From: Moritella dasanensis ArB 0140
GTDB lineage: Bacteria; Pseudomonadota; Gammaproteobacteria; Enterobacterales; Moritellaceae
DNA length: 64,000 nucleotides
NCBI RefSeq assembly: GCF_000276805.1
Contig: NZ_AKXQ01000016.1
Span: 35,847-99,846, forward strand
Direction: 5' to 3'
Positions 34,900 to 44,236 of the stretch are shown piece after piece. Within the stretch, counting starts at the first letter, position 1. Each line of letters begins with the position of its first letter. The notes under the pieces are model-generated. The model had not been told where the DNA came from, did no database searches, and saw nothing but the letters and a program-made list of their open reading frames with translations. A program made the position numbers and the translations under genes.

Positions 34900-37053
34900 C
34901 TAGATCTTTTTCACAATATTGTCATAGGTTTCAAAGCGACGTTTAATTTTACGAATGTAATTAACCGGTTCTTGCCCACGCACATAACCATAACGGGCTT
35001 TTGCGGCATATTTAGATTTAGACAGCAGTAGCATGGCTTTTTCAACATGGCCAAACCAAACGTCATCGCGCCAGCCTTTTTGTTTCGCCAAACGCATGGC
35101 ATCACGCACATGCCCTGCTCCGGCATTATAAGACGCCAGCGTAAACCAGATCAGCTGATCTTCTTGCACTTCATCTTTACGCATACGTTCACGTACCCAG
35201 TTCATATAAAGCACACCCGCTTTAATGCCTCGTTCAGGGACGTGTACATCTACAATACCAAGCTCTTTTGCGGTACGCGGCATTAACTGGAATAGACCTT
35301 TTGCCCCTGCCATCGACTTGGCTTGCGGATTAAAACGGCTTTCTTGATGCATCTGAGAAACCAGTAAGCGCCAATCAAAATCATGCTCACGGGCATATTT
35401 CTTCACAATGTCATCATAAGGCGAGAGTACACCGGAATCATTCTGCAGTACATAATCTTTATAATGGGTATCTAAGCGCTTTTGATTCTTAAAGTATTTA
35501 TTGTAAATGACATTATAAAACAAGCCCCTGTAGTGTTTCTTAATAAAGGCATTGGATTTTGCTAAAAGCTTATCGTTACCCGACGCCACAGCCCAACTTT
35601 GTGATTTAGGTGCGCCTAACGCCATTAGCGATTGAATGTCATCACGGAAGGTCATTTCAATATCGACAATGTGACTATCTGCAATCGTCATTTCGTATTC
35701 TTTTTCACCCACCTTATCAAGGATAAGCTCGGTTTCTTGGCTTTCAGGTACACCCACTAAGTTAATACCAGCAACGGTTTTCTTTAACTCGACCGCGCTT
35801 TCCCAGTACGAACTCGACGGGCGGATATAAATATTACTGTTCGCCAGTTCAGCTTCAGAGGTAATTTCAGCTCGATCTTTATGGGCAATAACTAATTCAG
35901 AGGCATAATGGTAAGGTCGCGAGAAGGCAATGCCTTTATTGCGTCGCTGTGCAGTTGGGGTTAAAAAACCCAGTGCAATATCGGCTTTATCTTCAAGCAG
36001 GTAATCAAGTAAAGCGACATTATTTGGCGCAACAATAATTTCATAACGTAATTTGTGCTCTTTAGCAAAGCGCTTTGCTAACTCATAGTGAAAGCCGAGC
36101 AGTTCTCCACGCCAAATATAATAAGAAGAAAGATTATTACGTAACACAAAACGAACGGTTTTAGTCGCTTGGATCTTTTGCCATTGGCTTTGGTATTTAT
36201 GCTTTTTTTTCGGTTTTTGTTTAGCAATTAAATTCTGTGTTTTTAGAAATTGATTCAATTCTGTTAACAAGGTCTTATTGCTCGGTGCCACACCCCAAGC
36301 AAGCTGACGCGTTGCGCTGGCTTGCAAGCTCATCTTAATATCATCACGGTAAGTACTTGCTGAACGAATTAAATTCTCATCTTGAATACTAATATCGTAT
36401 TCGCCACTGGCCAGCTTATCGTATAAAACTTCATGGCTAATGGCGCTATCGACTAAACGAATTTTCAGCTTGGGATAGACCTTTTGTAACCCTAATGCCG
36501 TTGATTCATAGCTTTTGCCCTTCTGAATCACTATTTCACGACCGTTTAAGTCTTTACCCGATTTTAAACTTTTGCTTTGACTGCCCATCACCAAGTATTC
36601 TTTCGTCAACAAGAAAGGTTCGCTAAAATTCACCCGTTTTGCGCGTTCACGCGTGTTCGTTAAATTAGCGGCAATCACATCACCTTCACCAGCGAGCAGC
36701 ATGGGAATAAGATCTGCGAACTTGGCCACACGGATATTGTCAATTTCCAGTTTTTTTTCATCAGCAAATTGTTGCAGGTAATCTAATTCAATATCTTGAG
36801 GATGGCCTCGACGCGGGAAAATAATTTCGCCACCAGCCCACGTTAATACACGTAATGTCTTTGGAGTAGGATCCGCAGTAGCTAAAATAGCGACGGGAGC
36901 AATAGCTTGATTTGAAAACACTAGATTAGTCGCAGGCTTCGAACTGCTAACCGAATTTAACGGTGAAAATCCGATAAATGTACCTAGAATAAATATAACG
37001 AGCAGCGCGAAATATATTTTCTTTGCAGTCTTACTGACTAGAATTTTATACAT
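34900..37053 (-). CDS. MltF-like lytic transglycosylase with two tandem solute-binding domains
   Basis: A 717-residue envelope protein. An N-terminal membrane anchor (IYFALLVIFILGTFIGF) is followed by two SBP_bac_3-type domains, about residues 65-275 and 295-520, each with a GxSYE/SSSYW-E element (QKGKSYESTAL; RPSSSYWESAV). The C-terminal SLT lysozyme-like domain (546-717) has the catalytic glutamate E571 in QMHQESRFNPQAKS and AGAKGLFQLMPRTA. Lytic transglycosylases cleave peptidoglycan glycan strands. Typical MltF has one binding domain and about 500 residues, so this is an extended relative. The ligand is unknown. Confidence 0.87.
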   Translation of the reverse strand: MYKILVSKTAKKIYFALLVIFILGTFIGFSPLNSVSSSKPATNLVFSNQAIAPVAILATADPTPKTLRVLTWAGGEIIFPRRGHPQDIELDYLQQFADEKKLEIDNIRVAKFADLIPMLLAGEGDVIAANLTNTRERAKRVNFSEPFLLTKEYLVMGSQSKSLKSGKDLNGREIVIQKGKSYESTALGLQKVYPKLKIRLVDSAISHEVLYDKLASGEYDISIQDENLIRSASTYRDDIKMSLQASATRQLAWGVAPSNKTLLTELNQFLKTQNLIAKQKPKKKHKYQSQWQKIQATKTVRFVLRNNLSSYYIWRGELLGFHYELAKRFAKEHKLRYEIIVAPNNVALLDYLLEDKADIALGFLTPTAQRRNKGIAFSRPYHYASELVIAHKDRAEITSEAELANSNIYIRPSSSYWESAVELKKTVAGINLVGVPESQETELILDKVGEKEYEMTIADSHIVDIEMTFRDDIQSLMALGAPKSQSWAVASGNDKLLAKSNAFIKKHYRGLFYNVIYNKYFKNQKRLDTHYKDYVLQNDSGVLSPYDDIVKKYAREHDFDWRLLVSQMHQESRFNPQAKSMAGAKGLFQLMPRTAKELGIVDVHVPERGIKAGVLYMNWVRERMRKDEVQEDQLIWFTLASYNAGAGHVRDAMRLAKQKGWRDDVWFGHVEKAMLLLSKSKYAAKARYGYVRGQEPVNYIRKIKRRFETYDNIVKKI

Positions 37054-37158
37054 TACATTCCTTTATAATGTTTATAGGACAACTCGAGTATTTTACGGCT
37101 ATCAGATTATGTTACTATCGATATCCTTTAATACACACTCTCTATAGGACTCTCTTTT

Positions 37159-37305
37159 ATGCTTATCTCTTTTTTTGTTGGCGTTACTTTGGTTGTTTAC
37201 ATTAAACAAAAAGCACTCACACCACATTCACACGACACCATAGTGGTATTAATTACCGATGGTTATAAATCACTATTCGATGATATTAAAAAAATAATGA
37301 AATAA
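37159..37305 (+). CDS. possible small membrane protein, 48 residues
   Basis: An ATG-started frame of 48 codons preceded by AGGA 9 bases upstream. The N-terminus LISFFVGVTLVVYIK would form one membrane helix, followed by a charged segment (HDTIVVLITDGYKSLFDDIKKIMK). It lies alone between divergent genes. I do not recognise the family. Support is the ribosome site and helix pattern only, so it may not be real. Confidence 0.4.
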   Translation: MLISFFVGVTLVVYIKQKALTPHSHDTIVVLITDGYKSLFDDIKKIMK

Positions 37306-37554
37306 CTATACAGTAATAGCGGAATCGTCAACAGTATCTTATTTTAGTTAAACAAAGTTTACTTAATCGACAAAAAAACCAAGTAAAAGACAGAATAAAG
37401 TGGTTATAACTAAGAATTTTATAATCCAAGGCATGAATGGCTTTACTTTTGTCATGTGACCGATAAACTGACGCCTCTTAACGGTGCTAACTGACGCTGA
37501 ATAGGCAACAGATTATGCTCCATATTACGATACAGAAAGCAGAGGACGTCGATT
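37306..37554. other. intergenic region upstream of the symporter gene
   Basis: A region of about 250 bases with the symporter promoter. AACTGACGC occurs twice (about 37466 and 37488) as a 22-bp-spaced direct repeat, which might be a regulator site. Nothing else is recognised. Confidence 0.35.
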
Positions 37555-38814
37555 TTGAGTAATACTGAATCATTAGATACCCCCACTTTAGGCCAGAAAC
37601 TATGGTTTAACTTACCCCTTTGGCAGAAAATTGTGATCGGTATGATCCTCGGTATTACCGTGGGTATTATCTTCGGTGAAGATGCTGTGATCCTTAAACC
37701 AATTGGGTCGTTATTTGTTAACACCATTAAGATGTTGATTGTGCCACTGGTTTTCTGTTCAATCATTGTTGGTATCACGTCAATGCAAGATACCAGCAAA
37801 ATGGGCCGTATTGGTTTTAAAGCGGTGATTTTCTATTTACTTTCTACCGCAGTTGCTATCAGCATTGGCCTTGCCCTAGGTAATATTCTGCAACCAGGTG
37901 CCGGTTTAGACCTTGTCGCTCAGCAAGCTGAAACAGCAAAAGCGACCCCTTCATTGGCTGACACATTAGTTGCGTTAGTACCAACGAACCCTATCGGCGC
38001 ATTAGCGCAAGGCCACATACTACAAATCATCGTATTTGCAGTCGCGCTTGGCGTATCGCTGACACTGATTGGCGAAAAAGGCAAACCAGCGGTTGCGGTA
38101 TTCGAAAGCCTTGCTGAAGCCATGTACAAACTGACCGACCTAGTAATGAAACTAGCACCTTACGGTGTATTTGCATTAATGGCATGGGTTGCCGGTAAGT
38201 ACGGTTTAACCTTATTACTGCCATTAATGAAAGTGATTGGTGCGGTTTACCTTGGTAGTATTTTACATGTACTTGGTGTGTACAGCGCGCTAATTCTATT
38301 TATTGCTAAGCTGAGTCCAGTACAGTATTTCCGCGGTATTGTTGATGCTCAAGTAGTGGCGTTCACCACGACATCAAGCGCGGGTACGTTACCTGTATCA
38401 ATGAAATGCGCACGTGAAAAACTAGGTGTATCAAAAGGCGTATCAAGCTTTGTATTGCCACTTGGTACAACCATCAACATGGATGGTACTGCACTTTACC
38501 AGGGTGTAACCACACTCTTCGTTGCGCAAGCATTTGGTATTGATTTAGGCATGCCTGAATACATCACCATTATCTTAACAGCGACACTCGCATCAATTGG
38601 TACCGCAGGCGTCCCAGGCGCAGGTCTTATCATGTTAACGTTAGTACTTACTACTGTAGGCTTACCTGTTGAAGGTGTGGCACTGATTGCTGGTATCGAC
38701 CGTATTCTTGATATGGCACGTACCACGGTTAATATTTCCGGTGACATTGCTGCATCAGTGATCATTGCTAAATCAGAAAATGAATTAGATACCAGTATTT
38801 ATAACGCGAAATAG
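37555..38814 (+). CDS. dicarboxylate/amino acid:cation symporter (DAACS family, GltP-like)
   Basis: A 419-residue inner-membrane symporter for glutamate, aspartate or C4-dicarboxylates. Hallmarks are the serine-rich hairpin TTTSSAGTLPVSMKCA, the NMDGTALYQG motif (LPLGTTINMDGTALYQGVTTLF), and DRILDMARTTVNISGDIAAS in the last helix that binds the substrate. The best start is a TTG preceded by AGAGGA 8 bases upstream; no ATG exists nearby in frame. A 16-bp tandem duplication spans the stop codon. A terminator follows. Confidence 0.92.
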   Translation: MSNTESLDTPTLGQKLWFNLPLWQKIVIGMILGITVGIIFGEDAVILKPIGSLFVNTIKMLIVPLVFCSIIVGITSMQDTSKMGRIGFKAVIFYLLSTAVAISIGLALGNILQPGAGLDLVAQQAETAKATPSLADTLVALVPTNPIGALAQGHILQIIVFAVALGVSLTLIGEKGKPAVAVFESLAEAMYKLTDLVMKLAPYGVFALMAWVAGKYGLTLLLPLMKVIGAVYLGSILHVLGVYSALILFIAKLSPVQYFRGIVDAQVVAFTTTSSAGTLPVSMKCAREKLGVSKGVSSFVLPLGTTINMDGTALYQGVTTLFVAQAFGIDLGMPEYITIILTATLASIGTAGVPGAGLIMLTLVLTTVGLPVEGVALIAGIDRILDMARTTVNISGDIAASVIIAKSENELDTSIYNAK

Positions 38815-38831
38815 TTATAACGCGAAATAGC
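38800..38831 (+). repeat. 16-bp tandem duplication across the symporter stop codon
   Basis: TATAACGCGAAATAG plus T or C occurs twice head-to-tail. The first copy contains the TAG stop. Confidence 0.85.
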
Positions 38832-38870
38832 TATAAATCGTTGTAAGCGATACATAAAACCGTACAAATA

Positions 38871-38920
38871 AAAAGCCACTGGTGAAGTCCAATAAGAAGG
38901 ACATAACGTCAGTGGCTTTT
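38871..38920. terminator. bidirectional terminator between the symporter and purine permease genes
   Basis: An 11-bp stem AAAAGCCACTG / CAGTGGCTTTT around a 28-nt loop, with T-tracts on both strands. Confidence 0.8.
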
Positions 38921-38979
38921 TTCGTTTTAAGCTTTATTTATACAAGCTCTTATACAAACTCTATTTATATAAATTCAGC

Positions 38980-40347
38980 TTACATAAACGCTAATTTAGC
39001 GATAAACACAGCCGTTAATACCCAGATACTAATTGAGACTTCACTGGCTTTACCTGAACCTACTTTTAAGAACGTATAAGCAATGAAACCCAGTGCAATG
39101 CCGTTGGCGATCGAGAAGGTAAATGCCATCATGATTGCTGTAATACAAGCAGGTACATAATCCGTGAACTCATCCCAGTTAACTTTGCTTAAACCACTCA
39201 TCATTAAGAATGATACAAAGATAAGTGCACCAGCGGTTGCATAACTCGGAATAATTAACGCGATATCAGTAAAGAACGTCGCCGCTAAAAATAGCACACC
39301 AACAGTCACAGCCGTTAAACCAGTTCGGCCACCTGCAGCCACGCCAGATGCACTTTCAACATACGATGTTACTGGTGGACAACCCACACATGCACCTAAT
39401 ACACTGGATACCGAATCGGCTTTTAATGATTTTTTCAGGTTTTGAATTTCACCTTTTTCATTAATCAGATTGGCTTTATCTGCAACGCCCATTAAGGTGC
39501 CTGCCGTATCGAACATATTCACAAATAAGAACGAAATAATGACACTGACCATACCAACGTTAAATAGCCCTTCAGCACTGTAAAATAAGTGTTGGAAGTC
39601 CATTGCCATGAATAATGGGGCAATACTTGGTGGCATAGACACAATTGACGCTGGCGCAGAAACAAGACCCAGCGGAATACCAGCAAGTGTTGTCACTAAC
39701 ATACCGATGAGTACCGCACCAAATAGGTTACGGCGGAATAACGAACCAATAATCAAAAAGGTTAACGCAGCCAGTATTACAGTCGGTTCTTTAAAATTAC
39801 CTAACGTCGTTAGCGTTGGTTCAAAAGAAACCACGATACCGGCATTTTTGAAACCAATAATACCTAAGAATAGACCGACACCCGCCGTCATCGCATAGCG
39901 TAAACTCTGCGGTATACTGTCGAGTATCCATTCGCGGATCTTATAAAAGCTCATCAAGGCAAAGAGTACACCCGATACAAATACCGCTGCCATCGCAACC
40001 TGCCAGGTATAACCCATGTCAAAGACAACCGTATAAGTAAAGAAAGCATTAAGTCCCATACCCGGTGCAAGACCGACAGGCCAGTTGGCGTATAGCCCCA
40101 TCAGCATACAACCAATTGCAGCACCAATACAGGTAGCAACAACCAGCGCGTCTTTGTCCATGCCAGTCTTAGACATAATATCGGGGTTTACAAAAATAAT
40201 GTAAGCCATAGTGACGAAAGTAGTTAAACCAGCCATCAGCTCAGTTTTAACCGTTGTACCATGTTCAGAGAGTTTAAATAACCGCTCTAAAATACCACCC
40301 TTAGATGATCCTTGTAACTCAGATCCTTGCTCTGCCTTATCCATCAT
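38980..40347 (-). CDS. NCS2 family purine permease (AzgA / guanine-hypoxanthine type)
   Basis: A 455-residue inner-membrane transporter of the AzgA branch of NCS2. It has 12 or more helices, MAGLTTFVTMAYIIFVNPDI near the start, and CPPVTSYVESASGVAAGGRTGLTAV, a conserved substrate-site block. AzgA-type proteins take up adenine, guanine or hypoxanthine with protons. It lies 89 bases downstream of uraH on the same strand and beside the urate catabolic operon, so it likely brings in the purine that the pathway consumes. The exact base is not decidable. Confidence 0.92.
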   Translation of the reverse strand: MMDKAEQGSELQGSSKGGILERLFKLSEHGTTVKTELMAGLTTFVTMAYIIFVNPDIMSKTGMDKDALVVATCIGAAIGCMLMGLYANWPVGLAPGMGLNAFFTYTVVFDMGYTWQVAMAAVFVSGVLFALMSFYKIREWILDSIPQSLRYAMTAGVGLFLGIIGFKNAGIVVSFEPTLTTLGNFKEPTVILAALTFLIIGSLFRRNLFGAVLIGMLVTTLAGIPLGLVSAPASIVSMPPSIAPLFMAMDFQHLFYSAEGLFNVGMVSVIISFLFVNMFDTAGTLMGVADKANLINEKGEIQNLKKSLKADSVSSVLGACVGCPPVTSYVESASGVAAGGRTGLTAVTVGVLFLAATFFTDIALIIPSYATAGALIFVSFLMMSGLSKVNWDEFTDYVPACITAIMMAFTFSIANGIALGFIAYTFLKVGSGKASEVSISIWVLTAVFIAKLAFM

Positions 40348-40436
40348 ACTTTCCTTGTTATTTTTGGTTTGACCAATTGTATTTTTATACGACTTATACC
40401 TATTTATTTTTAAAGATGAGATCCCAAATAAATAGA

Positions 40437-40790
40437 CTAACTCCCACGATAAGTAGAATAGCTAAATGGTGATACCAGTAACGGCACGTGATAATGCGCT
40501 TGGGTATCACTAATACCAAAGCGGATCACAATATCATCCAAAAATGCTGTTTCTGGTATTACTGTTCCACGCGCCCGAAAATAATCTGCTGTATCAAACT
40601 GTAACTGATACTTACCAACACGTAGTTCTTCACTTGTTAATAGTTGCGCATCGGTACGACCGTCGCTATTCGTTACTGCAGAAGTAACTAATTCTAATTG
40701 ATCTGCTTCCACTCGATATAACTTAATACTGATACCTGCACCGGGTACGCCATTGGCTGTATCAAGTACATGTGTACTGAGTCCACTCAT
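40437..40790 (-). CDS. uraH: 5-hydroxyisourate hydrolase
   Basis: A 117-residue transthyretin-like enzyme that opens 5-hydroxyisourate to OHCU, the step after urate oxidation. The N-terminal LSTHVLDTANGVPG holds the active-site histidine, and the protein ends in the family signature YRGS (SPFSYSTYRGS). YHVPLLVSP supplies another catalytic histidine. It has no signal peptide, so it acts in the cytoplasm. It is divergent from puuE, with a 383-base regulatory region between, and upstream of the purine permease gene. Confidence 0.96.
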   Translation of the reverse strand: MSGLSTHVLDTANGVPGAGISIKLYRVEADQLELVTSAVTNSDGRTDAQLLTSEELRVGKYQLQFDTADYFRARGTVIPETAFLDDIVIRFGISDTQAHYHVPLLVSPFSYSTYRGS

Positions 40791-41059
40791 AATAAAAAAT
40801 ACCTTACTGTCAGATTAAATATTGCGGTTTAAAAATCGTCTAAGCTTAAGATTGAACACATAGATCGATACAATATGTTAAATTTATGTTTCATATAATT
40901 ACAGAAAAAGGCTGTAAAGTTAAATTATTAATCCACTTTTTGCTTTCAAAACACAAAAAAAGACTGAAAACATCTCAGATATACCTCTTACTGAGAGGTT
41001 AAATTGATAATAATCTAATAAAAACCCGTAATTGAGATGGAAATACAAGTATTACAAAG

Positions 41060-41107
41060 TTGTTACATAAATATATGGATTTTGTACACAATAATTGCAA
41101 TAATTGT
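41060..41107. promoter_or_regulatory. operator candidate between uraH and puuE
   Basis: ACAATaATTGCAATaATTGT (41088-41107) is a 20-bp palindrome with only the two lower-case positions unpaired. TTGTTACATAAA (41060-41071) recurs upstream of xdhA (59865-59876). These lie within the 383-base divergent gap (40791-41173), which otherwise shows no gene. The controlling protein may be the GntR or the RutR-like regulator encoded nearby. Confidence 0.5.
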
Positions 41108-41173
41108 TCAACAACATGATTACTTATTAATAACTAAGTGGGTAATTGTAGAACATATGTATAACAAGGAGTC

Positions 41174-42091
41174 ATGATGACTGTTGCCTATCCGCGAGAT
41201 CTAATTGGTTACGGCCAAGATGTACCAAATGCTAACTGGCCAAACAAAGCACGCTTGGCAATCTCATTTGTACTTAATTACGAAGAAGGCGGCGAACGTT
41301 GTGTGCTACATGGCGACAACGAATCAGAAGCCTTTTTATCGGAAATGCCAGGTGCTGTACCACTACAAGGTGTGCGTAACCTCAGTATGGAATCTTGTTA
41401 TGAATACGGCAGTCGTGCTGGAGTATGGCGTTTACTTAAATTGTTCGCTGATTATCAAATACCATTAACCGTATTCGCTGTCGCAATGGCACTAGAAAGA
41501 CACCCTGATGTCGCCAAAGCATTTGTCGCCGCAGACCACGAGATCTGCAGTCATGGCTATCGCTGGCTTGATTATCAATACACTGATGAAGCCGAAGAGC
41601 GCGAGCACTTATATAAAGCAATCGACATCATCAAAGCATTAACAGGTAAACGTCCAACAGGTTGGTATACCGGCCGTTTGGGTCCTAATACCCGTCGTTT
41701 AGTCGCAGAAGAAGGTGGTTTTTTGTATGACTCAGATGCTTATGACGATGATCTGCCGTATTGGGTTAAAGCCAACAATCAACCGCACTTAGTGATTCCA
41801 TATACCTTAGATGTGAACGATATGCGCTTTGCTACCCCGCAAGGTTTTAACAGTGGTGAGCAGTTCTTTCAATACTTAAAAGACAGCTTCGATACCCTGT
41901 ATGCCGAAGGTGCGGAATCACCAAAAATGATGTCTGTCGGTTTACATTGCCGCTTAGTCGGCCGTCCGGGACGTATCGCTTCACTCAAACGCTTTTTAGA
42001 CTACGTAAAACAGCATGATGATGTGTGGTTATGCACACGTGAACAAATCGCCAATCACTGGATTGAACATCATCCATACCAGGGATCTTAA
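41174..42091 (+). CDS. puuE: allantoinase PuuE (polysaccharide-deacetylase family)
   Basis: A 305-residue cytoplasmic enzyme that hydrolyses allantoin to allantoate. It belongs to the carbohydrate esterase 4 fold, unrelated to the classical metallo-allantoinase AllB. Features are YPRDLIGYGQDVPNANWPNKARLAIS, SFVLNYEEGGE, EICSHGYRWLDYQ and VGLHCRLVGRPGR. A strong AAGGAG precedes ATGATG; either ATG could start. It heads the plus-strand operon puuE-uraD-alc-allA-puuD, with one base between it and uraD. Confidence 0.95.
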   Translation: MMTVAYPRDLIGYGQDVPNANWPNKARLAISFVLNYEEGGERCVLHGDNESEAFLSEMPGAVPLQGVRNLSMESCYEYGSRAGVWRLLKLFADYQIPLTVFAVAMALERHPDVAKAFVAADHEICSHGYRWLDYQYTDEAEEREHLYKAIDIIKALTGKRPTGWYTGRLGPNTRRLVAEEGGFLYDSDAYDDDLPYWVKANNQPHLVIPYTLDVNDMRFATPQGFNSGEQFFQYLKDSFDTLYAEGAESPKMMSVGLHCRLVGRPGRIASLKRFLDYVKQHDDVWLCTREQIANHWIEHHPYQGS

Positions 42092-42092
42092 C

Positions 42093-42620
42093 ATGACACA
42101 TTTTACTACTTGCACTCCAAGCCAATTAACGCAAGCCGACTTTGTCGCCATTTTTGCGGATATTTATGAGCACAGCCCTTGGGTTGCAGAACAGGCTTAT
42201 CTGCAATACCAAGCGCAAAAAGTGCATGGCAATATCGATGACATTACTTCACTACAGCAATGCATGGCAGGTATTTTACTTGCTGCTAACCATGAACAAC
42301 AGTTGGCATTAATCAATGCCCATCCCGATTTAGCTGGCCGCGCAGCCGTAAACGGAGAGCTAACTGCAGCGTCAACATCAGAGCAAGCTGGCGCAGGTAT
42401 CGATCAATGTACGACCGAAGAATTTAACAATTTCACGCAACTCAATGATGCTTATAAAGCGAAATTCAATTTTCCATTTATCAAAGCCGTGCGTGGCGCC
42501 AACCGTTTTTTAATCTTAGCTGATTTTAAACGTCGTATACAAAATGATGCCGACACCGAATTCAAACAAGCATTATCAGAAATAAACAAAATAGCCGCAT
42601 TTCGCTTAAACGATTTATAA
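42093..42620 (+). CDS. uraD: OHCU decarboxylase
   Basis: A 175-residue cytoplasmic enzyme that decarboxylates 2-oxo-4-hydroxy-4-carboxy-5-ureidoimidazoline to S-allantoin. The active-site motif HPDLAGRAA and the late FPFIKAVRGANR block are characteristic. I chose the ATG one base after the puuE stop, giving MTHFTTCTPSQL; the frame is open further upstream inside puuE but without similarity. It is followed 14 bases later by alc. It completes the urate to allantoin conversion together with PuuD and UraH. Confidence 0.95.
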   Translation: MTHFTTCTPSQLTQADFVAIFADIYEHSPWVAEQAYLQYQAQKVHGNIDDITSLQQCMAGILLAANHEQQLALINAHPDLAGRAAVNGELTAASTSEQAGAGIDQCTTEEFNNFTQLNDAYKAKFNFPFIKAVRGANRFLILADFKRRIQNDADTEFKQALSEINKIAAFRLNDL

Positions 42621-42634
42621 CAAGGACGACAACA

Positions 42635-43630
42635 ATGACTACTGAATTAAACTTTGACCGCCATATTAACCTTGCAGATGAAAAGCTCGGTGCTGAAGCT
42701 ATTTTTGCTACCGATGATTTCTTTGCTGATAAACAGCGTATGTTAAAAACAGCAGCGGCGGTATTCGTTCCTGATTTATATGATGAAAATGGTAAATGGA
42801 TGGACGGTTGGGAATCTCGTCGTAAACGCCATGAAGGTTATGATTACTGTATCGTTCGCCTTGGTTTACCGGGTTCAATTGAAGGTTTAAACATTGATAC
42901 AGCTAACTTCACTGGCAACTACGCACCATCAGCATCGGTTGATGCATGTTTTGTAGCTGATGGCCAAGATCCACAAGCAGAAACACAATGGACAGAGATC
43001 TTAGCTTCAGAATCATTACAAGGTGACAGTGAGCATTTATTTAGCTTAACAGACAACACTGTTTATACTCATGTGCGCCTTAATATCTACCCTGACGGTG
43101 GTGTAGCACGTCTGCGTGTTTACGGTAAGCCAAGTATCAACTGGGATAACATCAGCGCCGATCAAGAAATCGACCTTGCAGCAACCGTTAATGGTGGTCG
43201 TGCGATTGCCTGTAACGATGAACACTTTGGCGTCATGGGTAATTTGCTAAACCCTGGCCGTGGTATCAACATGGGTGATGGCTGGGAAACAGCACGTCGT
43301 CGTACACCAGGTAATGACTGGGTAATTATCGCCTTAGGTAATAAAGGCAGTGTTAATCGCATCGAAATCGATACTGCGCATTTTAAAGGTAACTTCCCTG
43401 ATTCAGTCAACATCCAAGCAGCTTGTGTGGCAGGCGGCACGGAAGAGCAGATCCAAGCGCAGAGCTTATTCTGGCGTGAACTGTTACCAGCACAAAAATT
43501 ATCTGCAGATAATATCCACAACTATCAAGAGCAAGTGAATGTACTCGGTGATATTACCCATATCCGCGTCAACATTTATCCAGACGGTGGCATTAGCCGT
43601 GTGCGCATGTTCGGTACCGTATCGAAATGA
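42635..43630 (+). CDS. alc: allantoicase
   Basis: A 331-residue enzyme with two tandem allantoicase domains. The repeated blocks are GWESRRKRHEGYDYCIVRLG (first domain) and GWETARRRTPGNDWVIIALG (second), each ending in a HVRLNIYPDGG/HIRVNIYPDGG strand. It cleaves allantoate to ureidoglycolate and urea. A strong AAGGACG precedes the ATG. The stop overlaps the allA start (ATGA), which indicates coupled translation. No urease genes are in the window to use the urea released. Confidence 0.96.
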   Translation: MTTELNFDRHINLADEKLGAEAIFATDDFFADKQRMLKTAAAVFVPDLYDENGKWMDGWESRRKRHEGYDYCIVRLGLPGSIEGLNIDTANFTGNYAPSASVDACFVADGQDPQAETQWTEILASESLQGDSEHLFSLTDNTVYTHVRLNIYPDGGVARLRVYGKPSINWDNISADQEIDLAATVNGGRAIACNDEHFGVMGNLLNPGRGINMGDGWETARRRTPGNDWVIIALGNKGSVNRIEIDTAHFKGNFPDSVNIQAACVAGGTEEQIQAQSLFWRELLPAQKLSADNIHNYQEQVNVLGDITHIRVNIYPDGGISRVRMFGTVSK

Positions 43631-44166
43631 TGACTAGCATGATCACACTTGAGCCATTAACCGCAGATGCGTTTAAGCCTTATGGGGATGTGATAGCGAC
43701 GGCTGACCGTGATCATTTCATGATCAACAATGGTTCTACCCGTCGCTATCATCAGCTTGCGAATGTTGATACCGAGGCCGAAGATGGCCGTACTATTATC
43801 AGTATTTTTCAAGCTACGCCTCTGGATTACCCGTTATCAGTCGCTATGATGGAACGTCATCCACTCGGCTCACAAGCGTTTATTCCTTTGTTTGGTAATA
43901 GCTATTTAATTTTAGTGGCAGCGCCGACTGGCGATCTTAACAATGATCCCTTAGACAGCCAAAACATACGTGGTTTCATCAGTGATGGTACGCAAGGCGT
44001 CAACTATCACAAAGGTGTCTGGCACCACCCTATCCTCGCATTAACAGACCAAGATCAGTTCTTAGTCGTTGATCGCGCTGGACCGGGTAATAACTGTGAA
44101 GAAGTACATTTTAGCGCTGCTAAAACGCGGGTATTAAAAAAACCAGTGTCAGTACCTAAGTGCTAA
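43627..44166 (+). CDS. allA: ureidoglycolate lyase
   Basis: A 179-residue cupin-fold enzyme that splits ureidoglycolate into glyoxylate and urea, the last step of the pathway. Recognisable elements are LEPLTADAFKPYGDVI at the start, MERHPLGSQAFIPL, and the conserved KGVWHHPILAL. The first ATG overlaps the alc stop by four bases; the internal methionine in MMTSMITLEPL is an alternative. It lies 70 bases upstream of puuD. Confidence 0.95.
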   Translation: MMTSMITLEPLTADAFKPYGDVIATADRDHFMINNGSTRRYHQLANVDTEAEDGRTIISIFQATPLDYPLSVAMMERHPLGSQAFIPLFGNSYLILVAAPTGDLNNDPLDSQNIRGFISDGTQGVNYHKGVWHHPILALTDQDQFLVVDRAGPGNNCEEVHFSAAKTRVLKKPVSVPKC

Positions 44167-44236
44167 TACATATATTTAATAAGGCGTACTTGTATAAAAC
44201 AATACTTGTACGCCACTATAATAACAGGGAGTATTT

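Noticed and set aside
40366..40380. TTGGTTTGACCAA upstream of the purine permease as a RutR operator
   Set aside because: Only one TTGACCA half-site fits; the other half and spacing do not match the RutR consensus.
42015..42092. 5' extension of uraD into puuE
   Set aside because: The extra 26 residues overlap puuE in another frame and are unlike any UraD N-terminus; the ATG at 42093 starts the conserved sequence.
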